This document shows, in pieces, positions 46,151 through 56,002 of a stretch of DNA of 64,000 nucleotides. How positions within the stretch are numbered: position 1 is the first letter of the stretch; every line of letters begins with the position of its first letter. Below the pieces are notes generated by a model, which was given only the letters and a program-made list of their open reading frames with translations, did not search any database and was not told the origin of the DNA. Made by a program: the position numbers and the translations under genes. This DNA comes from UBA4459 sp963776205 (GTDB lineage: Bacteria; Bacteroidota; Bacteroidia; Bacteroidales; F082): positions 372,001 through 436,000 of the forward strand of contig CAVZLR010000001.1 in NCBI GenBank assembly GCA_963776205.1, in the 5' to 3' direction.

Positions 46151-47662
46151 TCACGACAACCTTTCCAGGTTCTTTTTCCGGCCACAGTTTTTCCAATTGC
46201 TCCCGTTTGATTGTTTAAATGCTGGGGTAGTGCGCTCTTCAATTCTTTCCACATAATCAAAAAATGCAGCTATAGAAGCAATATCTTTGAGTTTTTGTGA
46301 TGGTTCATCCTTTTCCATTAAGAATTCCTCATTATCCTGAATGAAATGAGTATTATACCTTCCTTCTTTAAATGAAGGTACATCCATAATTCTGTTTAGA
46401 AAAGGGATTGAGGTTTTAATTCCGGTAATTTTATATGCATATAATGCTCTTTTCATTCTTTCGATAGCCTCATCACGTGTTGGGGCCCACACAATTAGTT
46501 TTGATATAAGCGGGTCGTAATAAATCGGAATTTCATACCCTTCATAAACATACCCATCATGCCTCACCCCCAAGCCAAGAGGTTCAGTAATATGTCTTAT
46601 CAATCCAGGGTTTGGCATGAAGTTATTGTCCGGATCCTCGGCATAAATTCGGGCTTCTATTGCATGTCCATTTTGAACAAGTTCATCCTGTTTTAAACTT
46701 AAATGTTCATTATTGGCAACTTTTATTTGCTCTTTCACCAGGTCAACACTCACCACTCTTTCTGTAATTGGATGCTCCACCTGTAATCGAGTATTCATTT
46801 CAAGAAAATAATAATTGAGGTCGTCATCCACAATAAATTCAATGGTACCAGCCCCAGAATAATTAACAGCTTTAGCCGCTGCAACTGCATGCTTCCCCAT
46901 ATCGTCCCGCACCTCCGGTGTCATGATTGGAGATGGGGTTTCTTCAACCACCTTTTGGTGTCTCCTTTGCACCGAACATTCCCTTTCAAAAAGGTGGATA
47001 CAATTTCCATGATTATCAGCCAGTATCTGAAATTCGATGTGATGCGGGGAGTTAATGTATTTCTCTATATAAACGGCATCATTACCAAAGGCAGCTTTTG
47101 CTTCGGATTTGGCTGAACTGACGGAGGATAAAATATCTTTTTCCTGCTTTACAAGCCGCATCCCTTTTCCTCCTCCACCAGCACTTGCTTTTATCATAAC
47201 CGGTAAGCCTATTTCTTTAATTACTTCAATTGCTTTATCCAAATCCTGGATCGGTTCTGTAGTTCCTGGTACCACAGGTACTCCAGCTTTTTGCATGGTT
47301 TTACGGGCAGTAATTTTATCGCCCATGGTATTTATGGCGAAGGAAGATGGCCCAATAAATATTATGCCTTCATTTTTACATCGGTCTGAAAATTCTGCAT
47401 TTTCTGACAAGAAACCATAACCTGGATGAATGGCATCAGCTTTGACCTTTTTTGCCACTTCAATGATATTATCAATTACAAGATAACTTTCATTGGATGG
47501 TGCAGGACCAATGCAGTAAGCTTCATCTGCATACCTCACATGCATAGATGTTCGGTCAATTTCAGAAAAAACGGCTACTGACTTAATTCCCATCTCACGA
47601 CACGATCGCATTACACGTATTGCTATCTCACCCCGGTTGGCTACTAATATCTTTTTAATCAT
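46151..47662 (-). CDS. accC: Biotin carboxylase subunit (acyl-CoA carboxylase)
   Basis: A 503-residue ATP-grasp enzyme that carboxylates biotin with bicarbonate and ATP. N-terminal ILVANRGEIAIRVMRSCREMGIKSVAVFSEID, Gly-rich ATP loop SAGGGGKGMRLV (about 162-173), ECSVQRRHQKVVEETPSP, and MNTRLQVEHPITERV. The C-terminal tail is Lys/Asn rich. Heads the three-gene carboxylase operon; the divergent fba start is about 250 bases away. Gene symbol accC is by family; it may serve a propionyl-CoA carboxylase. Confidence 0.93.
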   Translation of the reverse strand: MIKKILVANRGEIAIRVMRSCREMGIKSVAVFSEIDRTSMHVRYADEAYCIGPAPSNESYLVIDNIIEVAKKVKADAIHPGYGFLSENAEFSDRCKNEGIIFIGPSSFAINTMGDKITARKTMQKAGVPVVPGTTEPIQDLDKAIEVIKEIGLPVMIKASAGGGGKGMRLVKQEKDILSSVSSAKSEAKAAFGNDAVYIEKYINSPHHIEFQILADNHGNCIHLFERECSVQRRHQKVVEETPSPIMTPEVRDDMGKHAVAAAKAVNYSGAGTIEFIVDDDLNYYFLEMNTRLQVEHPITERVVSVDLVKEQIKVANNEHLSLKQDELVQNGHAIEARIYAEDPDNNFMPNPGLIRHITEPLGLGVRHDGYVYEGYEIPIYYDPLISKLIVWAPTRDEAIERMKRALYAYKITGIKTSIPFLNRIMDVPSFKEGRYNTHFIQDNEEFLMEKDEPSQKLKDIASIAAFFDYVERIEERTTPAFKQSNGSNWKNCGRKKNLERLS

Positions 47663-47915
47663 GGTGTTTTGCTTTATTTTAAAGAAACTCAGGTGTTTGT
47701 AACATACAAAACACTAACTAAGAACGGGTAAAGATAAAAAAACCTTCGATAGTCAGCTTACTGATAAAAATCACAAAATTCGCAAACGATTGAAATTTAT
47801 AAAAGAGCTGTAACCAAATTACTCTATTTCTATCGTAATGAGAAGTTATATTGCAGCAATTGAGATTATTTCGATTAAATTTGTTGCCTTAAATAGAATT
47901 AAAACTTATAATATA

Positions 47916-48992
47916 ATGACAAAATTATCTGATAAAGTAGCTCCTGGTGTTGCAACCGGTGACGATCTTAATAAAATTTTTAATGCTGCAAAAAAAGGGC
48001 ATTATGCGCTTCCTGCTGTTAACGTGGTTGGAACCAATTCTATTAATGCCGTTATGGAAGCTGCAAAAAAAATAAACTCTCCTGTTATTATTCAATTTTC
48101 GAATGGGGGTGGGGCTTTTTACGCCGGCAAAGGACTTTCAAATGAAAATGAAAAAGCTGCTATTGCAGGTTCTGTTTCTGGTGCTTTACATGTACATCAG
48201 TTAGCTGAAATGTACGGCGTTCCCATTATTTTACATACCGATCATGCGGCTAAAAAATTACTTCCATGGATTGATGGATTGCTTGATGCCGGAGAAATAT
48301 ATTATGCACAACACGGAAAACCATTGTTTAGCTCACATATGCTTGATTTATCAGAAGAACCACTGAGCGAAAACCTGGAGATATGTGCCCGATATCTTGA
48401 AAGAATGAGAAAAATTGATATGACGCTTGAAATTGAATTGGGAATAACCGGAGGCGAAGAAGATGGGGTAGACAATACGGATGTGGACAGTTCAAAACTA
48501 TACACCCAGCCAGAAGAAGTTGCTGAAGCATATGAAGTACTATCTAAAATAAGTAAGAATTTCACTATTGCAGCAGCTTTTGGCAACGTACACGGGGTTT
48601 ATAAGCCAGGAAATGTAAAATTAGAACCCATTATTCTTGCTAACTCACAAAAGTATATTGCTGAAAAATTTAATACTGAAAAGAATCCCGTAAATTTTGT
48701 ATTCCATGGTGGTTCCGGTTCTGAACCTGAAAAAATTAAAGAGGCGATTTCATACGGAGTTATAAAAATGAATATTGATACAGATACACAGTGGACTTAC
48801 TGGAATGGAGTGCGTGCATATGAAGCCAAAAACCACGATTACCTGCAGGGTCAAATTGGCAACCCAGATGGTGAAGATGTTCCCAATAAAAAGTATTACG
48901 ATCCACGGAAGTGGCTAAGAGCAGGTGAAGAAGGAATGGTGAAAAGACTGGAACAGGCATTCACTGATCTGAATTGTATTAATCGGTATTAG
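47916..48992 (+). CDS. fbaA: Fructose-bisphosphate aldolase, class II
   Basis: A 358-residue zinc-dependent aldolase (glycolysis/gluconeogenesis). The ATG at 47916 gives MTKLSDKVAPGVATGDDLNKIFNAAKKGHYALPAVNVVG; the in-frame extension to 47838 is not family-like. Zinc-binding region L-H-T-D-H-A (HTDH), ELGITGGEEDGVDN, AFGNVHGVYKPGN, FVFHGGSGS and KMNIDTDTQW are the class IIA signatures. Followed by a strong terminator at 49018-49047. Confidence 0.96.
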   Translation: MTKLSDKVAPGVATGDDLNKIFNAAKKGHYALPAVNVVGTNSINAVMEAAKKINSPVIIQFSNGGGAFYAGKGLSNENEKAAIAGSVSGALHVHQLAEMYGVPIILHTDHAAKKLLPWIDGLLDAGEIYYAQHGKPLFSSHMLDLSEEPLSENLEICARYLERMRKIDMTLEIELGITGGEEDGVDNTDVDSSKLYTQPEEVAEAYEVLSKISKNFTIAAAFGNVHGVYKPGNVKLEPIILANSQKYIAEKFNTEKNPVNFVFHGGSGSEPEKIKEAISYGVIKMNIDTDTQWTYWNGVRAYEAKNHDYLQGQIGNPDGEDVPNKKYYDPRKWLRAGEEGMVKRLEQAFTDLNCINRY

Positions 48993-49017
48993 GCTATTGC
49001 TTATAAATTTATTCACG

Positions 49018-49047
49018 ATGCGGGAAAAATTATTTTCCCGCATTTTT
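49018..49047 (+). terminator. Intrinsic terminator of fbaA
   Basis: ATGCGGGAAAA (49018-49028) pairs with TTTTCCCGCAT (49033-49043) over 11 bp around a 4-base loop, then a T run to 49047. It begins 26 bases after the fbaA stop. Confidence 0.88.
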
Positions 49048-49099
49048 CATTTGGTCTCCCAGCTTAATTCTTACTACCTTTGTTTCATACACGCTTATT

Positions 49100-49501
49100 A
49101 TGCTCGATTACCCTCCTAAAATACTCATGGCATTTGGTGAAACTTTTAGTGATGAAGGTGAGAACTTTTATAACTGGCTATTGGAAAACGGTTATCCTGA
49201 ATTAGCTGCTTTAAGTAGCGGTATCAAGGGGAGCAAAGAAGCTATTGACTGGTTGTTAAAAAACAAATACCCTCAATTAGCCGCCTTCGATGGCGCTATC
49301 GATAAACAAGCAGGTGCCTACGCATGGTTAAGGAAATTCAATTTTAGTTTTTTAACCGTTTTTGCAGATGCAATAAACGAAAAGCAAGAAGCTATCCAAT
49401 GGTTAAAGGATAACGAATTAGACATGTTTGTTTATCTGTCTGCGAAAATAAATTCTTACCGGAATAACCAATCATTCGATTATCACAAATTGCATTTTTA
49501 A
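49100..49501 (+). CDS. Hypothetical protein with three approx. 34-residue repeats
   Basis: A 133-residue cytoplasmic protein without signal or membrane segments. Residues about 24-115 form three degenerate helical repeats of the type (N/D/A)WLLxxxxPxLAAxxxxIxxxxxA, visible at NWLLENGYPELAALSSGI, DWLLKNKYPQLAAFDGAI and AWLRKFNFSFLTVFADAI, with a fourth partial at QWLKDNELDMFVYLSAKI. Family not recognised; such helical repeats usually bind protein. Convergent with nrdJ. Confidence 0.65.
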   Translation: MLDYPPKILMAFGETFSDEGENFYNWLLENGYPELAALSSGIKGSKEAIDWLLKNKYPQLAAFDGAIDKQAGAYAWLRKFNFSFLTVFADAINEKQEAIQWLKDNELDMFVYLSAKINSYRNNQSFDYHKLHF

Positions 49502-49530
49502 AAAAAAGCCGCTCCGAAAAGAACAGCTTT
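49500..49530 (-). terminator. Terminator of nrdJ
   Basis: On the minus strand AAAGCTGTTC (49530-49521) pairs with GAGCGGCTTT (49514-49505) over 10 bp with two G-T pairs, then T runs at 49504-49500. It starts 25 bases past the nrdJ stop and overlaps the stop codon of the converging repeat protein. Confidence 0.7.
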
Positions 49531-49554
49531 ATATTTTAATTGCTGGTTATTTTG

Positions 49555-52296
49555 TTATCCGCACTTTGAATGCCCGCATGATTTGCAAATTAAACATCCA
49601 TCTTCATAAATGAGTGTGTCTTCACCACAATCAGGGCATAACGTATCAACCGGCGTTCCGTTGGGCACATATCTTTTCAATGCCCTTACAACACCATTTT
49701 TCCAGGTATTGATATTGTCGTCTTCGACATTTAGATTTGAAACAAGGTCTATAACATATGGTAGTGGCATACCATGTCGCAACACACCTGAAATCAGCTT
49801 TGCATAATTCCAGTAAGTTCTTTCAAATGATCGTGACAATCCCTGAACAATTATTTCGTAGCCTTGTTTATCCTTAAATTTAAAGTCGTAGCGCGACTTT
49901 GCTCCCTTTACTTTTTCTTTAACAACAGAGCCCTTTTCCACCCACGGTGGTAAATAGAAATCATCCGCTTTTCCGGTGAATATTTCGTATGGTTTGTTAT
50001 TAATAGTGCCAATTACAGCAACCCACTTTTCATAATTATTTTGGAAACGAATAATGTCTGCCTCTACTACTGTCGGTCGTGGCGGTGCTTTGGTTTCCCT
50101 GAACTCATCTTTTTCGTCATCATCTCTGCCAACGAGCACTCCCGAACGCGAACCATCCCGGTAAATGGTCATGCCTTTGCAGCCACTTTCCCATGCTGTC
50201 AGATAGATATCACTTACCAGCTCTTCAGTAGCATCTTTTGGAACATTTACAGTAACGCTTATGGAATGATCTACCCATTTCTGAATTTCTCCCTGCATTT
50301 TCACTTTGCTCACCCAGTTAATATCATTGGATGTAGCATTATAATAGGGAGATTTCGCTATGATTGAATTCAATTCTTCATCAGGCATATCTTTTACCTC
50401 CTGAATATTATACCCTTGTGTACTCAGCCAAACTTCAAATTTCGGATGGAAAACATTGTATTCTTCCCATGAGTCTCCTACCTCATCAATAAAACCAACA
50501 ACCACATTTCTGTCATTCGGATTCACTTTCCTCCTACGTTTATATGAAACCATGAATGTAGGCTCAATCCCTGAAGTAGTTTGGGTACAAATACTAACGC
50601 TACCTGTTGGTGCAATGGTTAACATAGCAATATTACGCCGGCCTACCATTTTCATTTTTTCATAAACATGGGGAGCATTTTCTTTAATTCGTTCGATGAA
50701 TGGATTTCCAGCTTCTTTTTTTGCATTAAATATTGGGAATGCGCCTCTTTGTTCTGCCAGATCAACAGAAGAGCGATACACCTCAATGGCGAGTAGTTTA
50801 TGTACCTCAGTTGAAAAATTAATAGCTTTTTCAGATCCGTATTTTAAGCCAAGTGCTGCGAGCATATCCCCTTCAGCAGTTATTCCAATACCGGTTCTTC
50901 TGCCTTGTATTGATTTTTCCTTAATCTTTTCCCACAATCGTTTTTCAACATACTTAATTTCTTCCGCTTCCGGATCAGCATTAATTTTATTCAGAATGGC
51001 TTCTACTTTTTCTACTTCCAGGTCAACAATATCATCCATCATTCTTTGAGCAATTCCTGCATGTTCGGTAAACAAATCGCCATCGAAATAAGCATCCTTG
51101 GTAAATGGATTTTTCACATAGCTATAGAGGTTTAATGCCAGTAGCCTGCAACTGTCATAAGGGCATAATGGAATTTCTCCACAAGGATTCGTTGATAATG
51201 TTTTGAATCCATATTCGGCATAATTATCTGGTATAGATTCCCTGAGTACTGTATCCCAAAACAAGATACCAGGTTCGGCTGAAGACCATGCATTATGAAT
51301 GATCTTTTTCCATAAACTAAGGGCCTCTATTTCTTTTTCATACTTTGGTTTTTCAGCATTGATGGGGAATTGCTGTTTGTACATTTTATTTTCTTTAACA
51401 GCAGTCATAAATTCATCGTCAAGCTTTACAGAAACATTGGCTCCAGTAACTTTTCCTGATTCCATCTTAGCATCGATGAAATTTTCAGCATCAGGGTGCT
51501 TTATTCCAATACTTAACATGAGAGCTCCTCTTCTTCCATCCTGAGCTACTTCACGAGTTGAATTCGAATATCTCTCCATGAATGGTACAACTCCTGTAGA
51601 AGTTAAGGCTGTATTTTTAACCGGACTTCCTGAAGGACGAATATGTGTAAGGTCATGCCCAACACCTCCCCTGCGTTTCATGAGTTGTACCTGTTCCTGA
51701 TCAATCTTCATGATACCGCCGTATGAATCTGAATCGCCATCATTGCCTATTACAAAGCAATTGGAGAGTGACGATACCTGAAAGTCATTCCCAATACCTG
51801 CCATGGGGCTCCCGGCCGGAATAATATAGTTAAACCTGTCAAGGACACTGAAAATTTCTTCTTCGCTTAAAGGATTCGGATATTTTTTTTCAACCCTGCT
51901 TATTTCCCTGGCAAGCCTTCTGTGCATATCCTCCGGCGTCAATTCATATAGATTACCTGCACTATCTTTTAAGGCATATTTATTCATCCACACATTTGCA
52001 GCCAGTGCGTCACCATTAAAATAATCTGTTGCAGCTTCTAATACTTCTTCGTGGGTATATTGTTTTAGTTGAGATGTGTCTTTTCTAATTTTTGGCTCTT
52101 CGACAATCACTTCATTTTGCAGCTCTGGTTGATCATTGTCTACATTAAATTCTACCTTTTCTTCTCTCATTTCCGATCTTCTTCTTTCTTCTAATACTTT
52201 ATCATAAAAATCTTTTTCCTGTTTATCTGACCTGGCCTGCATGTCGGGATTTTGCTCTGGTTTTCTGTCCAAGTTCAAGAAAAGATTGTTCTCCAT
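49555..52296 (-). CDS. nrdJ: Adenosylcobalamin-dependent (class II) ribonucleotide reductase
   Basis: A 913-residue enzyme making deoxyribonucleotides with a B12-derived thiyl radical, so it needs no oxygen. An N-terminal ATP-cone-like/charged region (1-90) precedes the barrel. Catalytic cysteines: C180 (SSLSNCFVIGND) and C383 (PYDSCRLLAL) as the redox pair, and N370-P-C372-G-E374 as the thiyl/base set. C-terminal ribbon of Cys pairs (CPDCGEDTLIYEDGCLICKSCG, about 887-908) probably re-reduces the active site. I see no cobalamin riboswitch in the 288 bases upstream. Convergent with the repeat protein at 49100. Confidence 0.95.
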   Translation of the reverse strand: MENNLFLNLDRKPEQNPDMQARSDKQEKDFYDKVLEERRRSEMREEKVEFNVDNDQPELQNEVIVEEPKIRKDTSQLKQYTHEEVLEAATDYFNGDALAANVWMNKYALKDSAGNLYELTPEDMHRRLAREISRVEKKYPNPLSEEEIFSVLDRFNYIIPAGSPMAGIGNDFQVSSLSNCFVIGNDGDSDSYGGIMKIDQEQVQLMKRRGGVGHDLTHIRPSGSPVKNTALTSTGVVPFMERYSNSTREVAQDGRRGALMLSIGIKHPDAENFIDAKMESGKVTGANVSVKLDDEFMTAVKENKMYKQQFPINAEKPKYEKEIEALSLWKKIIHNAWSSAEPGILFWDTVLRESIPDNYAEYGFKTLSTNPCGEIPLCPYDSCRLLALNLYSYVKNPFTKDAYFDGDLFTEHAGIAQRMMDDIVDLEVEKVEAILNKINADPEAEEIKYVEKRLWEKIKEKSIQGRRTGIGITAEGDMLAALGLKYGSEKAINFSTEVHKLLAIEVYRSSVDLAEQRGAFPIFNAKKEAGNPFIERIKENAPHVYEKMKMVGRRNIAMLTIAPTGSVSICTQTTSGIEPTFMVSYKRRRKVNPNDRNVVVGFIDEVGDSWEEYNVFHPKFEVWLSTQGYNIQEVKDMPDEELNSIIAKSPYYNATSNDINWVSKVKMQGEIQKWVDHSISVTVNVPKDATEELVSDIYLTAWESGCKGMTIYRDGSRSGVLVGRDDDEKDEFRETKAPPRPTVVEADIIRFQNNYEKWVAVIGTINNKPYEIFTGKADDFYLPPWVEKGSVVKEKVKGAKSRYDFKFKDKQGYEIIVQGLSRSFERTYWNYAKLISGVLRHGMPLPYVIDLVSNLNVEDDNINTWKNGVVRALKRYVPNGTPVDTLCPDCGEDTLIYEDGCLICKSCGHSKCG

Positions 52297-52584
52297 AATT
52301 AGTGTGCTAAAGCAATTTGTTTATTGGTTAAAACCCTGTTAATCTTTAAGTTATAAATAAGGGGGATGCGCCTTTACTGTGATGCAATATACAACAGAAA
52401 ATACATACGCACTTCTATTTTTTTTCAACAAGGATAAGTGAATAAAAACTAAGATGCGCTGAACTAAGTCTTTATATATTAAAAAAAGATTAAAAAACTG
52501 ATTCGATTTTTTTTGGCACAGTTTTAATTATCAATTTTCAAGTCGACTGCCTCAAAAAAAATGTGGTTTTCTCCATTTTTTTTT

Positions 52585-55500
52585 CTAGAAATCCAAACTT
52601 AGTGAGAGGTAATAAACTGGTTTACTTATTTGGTAATCTTCTACCCCCCAGGATACATCACCTCTGATAAAATAACCAAGTAAATGCATCCTTGCCCCAA
52701 AGCCAAATCCACCCACTATAGGTTCTTTTTGAATTTCAACTGAAATATGCAAAGGGCCTGTATCAATATACCTGGTATAAAGCGCGTTTTCGGGCGAATA
52801 TGGACTTACGCCCGTCCATGCTGTTCCTATATCTCCAAATGCTACCACTTGGAAATTTCGTAAAAAACCAGAGCTCAGTGGTGTCTTTGAAAAATACTGA
52901 AATAGGGGAAATCGTAATTCAGAGTTAATAACCACAAAACTATTGCCGTTTCTTATGTTTTGGTCGAAACCTCTCATATTAGTTGCAAGCGTTTGGTAAG
53001 CATAGTTTTGTGAATAATCAATAGGTGTATCATAATTAAACTCGGGGAACAACCAATTGTCAACCCCACCCATATAATATATTAGGTTTTCGTTTCCAAT
53101 TGATGTGCTTCCGGCAATCCTGTTTGCCCAGATAAAGGTTCTGCTGATTTTTTGATAATGCCTGAAATCAAATCCCAATACAATCAGGTTTCTGTTTATA
53201 TTATCAAAATCTATGAGTTGATGGTACTCGGCAAATAATTTATATCTCAACCCATAATATAAGTTCATCCCTACATCTCTTGTATTATCAAATACCAATT
53301 CCGTTTTCAGACCTACCCAGTTATCGTAACGGTTTGGCAATTCAAGACTAATTTGATCGGTCGCCATGGCAACATACATATCGTTTCGGTACATAGCGGT
53401 TCCTCTAAGGCTGAGGGCCTCAGTAAATGGCCACTTTAAAATATAAAATAACTCATGCGAATGTACGCGAACGAGCGTATAACCGACATATCCTTCCAGT
53501 GTATTTCTATGGAAAACAATTTCCTTATCCAGTCGTTTTTTAAGATTCGAATAACTGAACAAATATTCATTATTAACCAGGCTGAAGTTGAGCCTTACAC
53601 CACCAACAAACCGGTGATCTTCCATAAGATCGTTAACGCCCAACTGGAAAAACACATTGAATCCGGGGTTTAAATATATTGGGCCCCCTCCGCCTGTGAA
53701 TGTTTGATAACCATAATTGATATAATTGAAATCAATTTGAGAAATCATATCGTTCAGGTAGTATTCTACACGATAGTTAAGCCGTTTTGGTATCTTGAAT
53801 TTATCATCGCTGAAAAGCTGTCCATCCTGAGATATAGCAATCACATTTCCTTCAGCATCAACCAATTTTTTTTCTTTTTTTGTACCAGTAAATTCATTGC
53901 CGTTTTCGTCAACATAAACCATACGAAATCTTTTCAATTGGAGATTTTGTTGAGGGGGTTTTTTCTCTACCGTATCAATTGTTTCAATCGGTTTAATAAT
54001 TTCTGGTGGCTTTTTCGGATTTAGCTTGCTTTTAAGCGACGCCATATACCAGGTGTCATTAAGTTTAAGCGTTGTACTTTGTGCATAATCAGATGTATTG
54101 CCTACGTAAATCTTATACAAATTGTCATCATAGTAAACTATTGCTTTTTTACCTCCCTTATATGATGTATGCTGTTCCTGAATATTCCTTGAATAATCTG
54201 TAATGACTTTTGATCTGATAAAATATCTGTAATGAATGGCTGTGTCAACTGAACTGACTGTACTGTCAATGGTTGCCAGGTATGAATTATAAATTCCATT
54301 ATCATCACTCAGGTATGAAATTGTATTGTTACCATACGACTCAGGTCTGATTTCATTGGCAATGGGAGTTTCGGTTATTCTTTTTAAAACTAAATCTCTC
54401 TTTTTATAATCATAAATAAACAAATCAAAATTCTTTTTAAAGTCAATCATCGACTCTGGTTCTATTCCAAGTGTATCATTATCCCGGTTTGAACTAAATA
54501 CGATTCGCGTTGACCTATTAATGAAACGAGGGTTCAGGTCTGAATAAATATCATCCGTTATTTTATTAAATGAACTAGCAGCAATATTAAAGACAAAAAT
54601 ATCGCTTTGTCCTTTCTGAACAGCTGACATCACCAGAAAACGTCCGTCATCAGAATATGAAAAATCTGTTACTTTCTGAACATTATAAATAATTTGTTTG
54701 GTCATTTTTTTCTCATCCAGATTATACATGTATAACCATGGCATTCCTTTGCGTTCAATAATAAAACTGAGTAGTTTTCCAGTAGGATGCCATGCTAAAA
54801 GCGGATAGCTGTAATCCGTTTTGGTATCAATCCTGGTGCCTTTTTTAAATATCTTTTTTCTTTTGTTTTGCTGCAGGTCGTATAAATAAATTTTATACTT
54901 GCCAAAATCATTTGCTGTATAAGCTAATTTTCTGCCAAATGGATCAATGTGGGGTTGGCCATACACAACATGGTCTTTAAATTTAACAGGTAATAATCCA
55001 TCGGGGCTTCGCTCATTATCTTTAAACTCTTTGTATTGTTCTGTATAGAAATTTCTCCATTCTTCAATTAAACGTTTGAATGGCATTCCGATTACATACA
55101 TAATTCCTTTGTCAACGCTATTACTTACACTGGTCATATGTACTATATTACTAACAGCTGATTCGCCATAGGTAATGGCAATAAACCTCCACAAAGAATG
55201 ACCGGCATAAATGGCATCCTGTCCACTTATTTTGTTTACTTTTTTATACCTGCCTGAAAGTATGCCATCGCGTACACGGTTATCATACTCAACTCCCCAA
55301 TCTTTACTCAGGTATGAAATCATCCCCTGTTTATACCAGTCAGGAATTGAAAAAAAAGTGGCGGTTTTAACTTGTTTTCCTACGCTACCACCAAACATCA
55401 ATTGATTGAATAGTACTTCTGCAATACCAGCATCTATCTGCTCTTCGAATTCAACATGATTGCCATTGAAATACAAAAGCACCTGTGAACCGATAATATT

Positions 55501-55881
55501 TGTAATCCCTCCTGTGTTGTATGTTTTGTTTGTGATTAATCCTATGTTGCTCTGCTTCAGATCTGTTAAATTGTTAAATATGACAAACTGTATCTTTTTA
55601 TCCAGATAACTTTCTATTTTCGACTCCATCTCAGGAATTTGCTGGTTGGCATATTCTGCTGTAAACTCTGCCAACTCTTTACCATTCAAATAGAAATAGG
55701 TGTCGAAATCATCAAATTTGTAATATGTCCAAAGAAATTCATTGAATTGAACCCGGTTTTTTCCAAAAGTCATATTCGACCCATTGTAAAACTGAGCTAA
55801 AGCATTTGGTGATAGAAACAGCAATGCCAGGATCCATCCACACCAAACCAGTTTATATGTCTTTTTTCTCGTAAGGCTCAA
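52585..55881 (-). CDS. Peptidase-MA-like / beta-propeller / Omp85 (BamA-like barrel) fusion
   Basis: A 1098-residue outer membrane protein. A signal peptide (to about ALAQF, residue 30) is followed by a zincin-like (peptidase MA) region, SIPDWYKQGMISYLSKDWG, that lacks a clear HExxH. Next are WD40/PD40-type beta-propeller blades (about 300-600: LAYTANDFGKYKIYLYD, LSFIIERKGMPWLYMYN, LVMSAVQKGQSDIFVFN). The C-terminal Omp85/D15 barrel (about 715-1098) has RTFIWANRIAGSTSIGNENLIYYMGG and ends KPVYYLSLSLDF, the aromatic C-terminal signal for BAM. It may insert or export proteins or lipids; the propeller may bind the substrate. Function is inferred from domains only. Confidence 0.85.
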   Translation of the reverse strand: MSLTRKKTYKLVWCGWILALLFLSPNALAQFYNGSNMTFGKNRVQFNEFLWTYYKFDDFDTYFYLNGKELAEFTAEYANQQIPEMESKIESYLDKKIQFVIFNNLTDLKQSNIGLITNKTYNTGGITNIIGSQVLLYFNGNHVEFEEQIDAGIAEVLFNQLMFGGSVGKQVKTATFFSIPDWYKQGMISYLSKDWGVEYDNRVRDGILSGRYKKVNKISGQDAIYAGHSLWRFIAITYGESAVSNIVHMTSVSNSVDKGIMYVIGMPFKRLIEEWRNFYTEQYKEFKDNERSPDGLLPVKFKDHVVYGQPHIDPFGRKLAYTANDFGKYKIYLYDLQQNKRKKIFKKGTRIDTKTDYSYPLLAWHPTGKLLSFIIERKGMPWLYMYNLDEKKMTKQIIYNVQKVTDFSYSDDGRFLVMSAVQKGQSDIFVFNIAASSFNKITDDIYSDLNPRFINRSTRIVFSSNRDNDTLGIEPESMIDFKKNFDLFIYDYKKRDLVLKRITETPIANEIRPESYGNNTISYLSDDNGIYNSYLATIDSTVSSVDTAIHYRYFIRSKVITDYSRNIQEQHTSYKGGKKAIVYYDDNLYKIYVGNTSDYAQSTTLKLNDTWYMASLKSKLNPKKPPEIIKPIETIDTVEKKPPQQNLQLKRFRMVYVDENGNEFTGTKKEKKLVDAEGNVIAISQDGQLFSDDKFKIPKRLNYRVEYYLNDMISQIDFNYINYGYQTFTGGGGPIYLNPGFNVFFQLGVNDLMEDHRFVGGVRLNFSLVNNEYLFSYSNLKKRLDKEIVFHRNTLEGYVGYTLVRVHSHELFYILKWPFTEALSLRGTAMYRNDMYVAMATDQISLELPNRYDNWVGLKTELVFDNTRDVGMNLYYGLRYKLFAEYHQLIDFDNINRNLIVLGFDFRHYQKISRTFIWANRIAGSTSIGNENLIYYMGGVDNWLFPEFNYDTPIDYSQNYAYQTLATNMRGFDQNIRNGNSFVVINSELRFPLFQYFSKTPLSSGFLRNFQVVAFGDIGTAWTGVSPYSPENALYTRYIDTGPLHISVEIQKEPIVGGFGFGARMHLLGYFIRGDVSWGVEDYQISKPVYYLSLSLDF

Positions 55882-55975
55882 AACGAACTCTAAAAAAGTG
55901 AGAATGCTAATTTATAACAAAATTTAAACCAAAATATTACTTGCATGAGCTTAAGAGCTGCACGTGTAAAAGCTG

Positions 55976-55983
55976 TATTTTTG
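55976..55983 (+). promoter_or_regulatory. -7 box candidate for the MBL-fold gene
   Basis: TATTTTTG, an exact TAnnTTTG match, 19 bases upstream of the ATG at 56003. The -33 element is not clear. Confidence 0.3.
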
Positions 55984-56002
55984 AAAAGTAAAAGTTAATA
56001 TC

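Noticed and set aside
52297..52584. Cobalamin riboswitch or NrdR boxes upstream of nrdJ
   Set aside because: No B12-box-like core or paired NrdR palindromes could be found; the region is AT-rich with homopolymers only.
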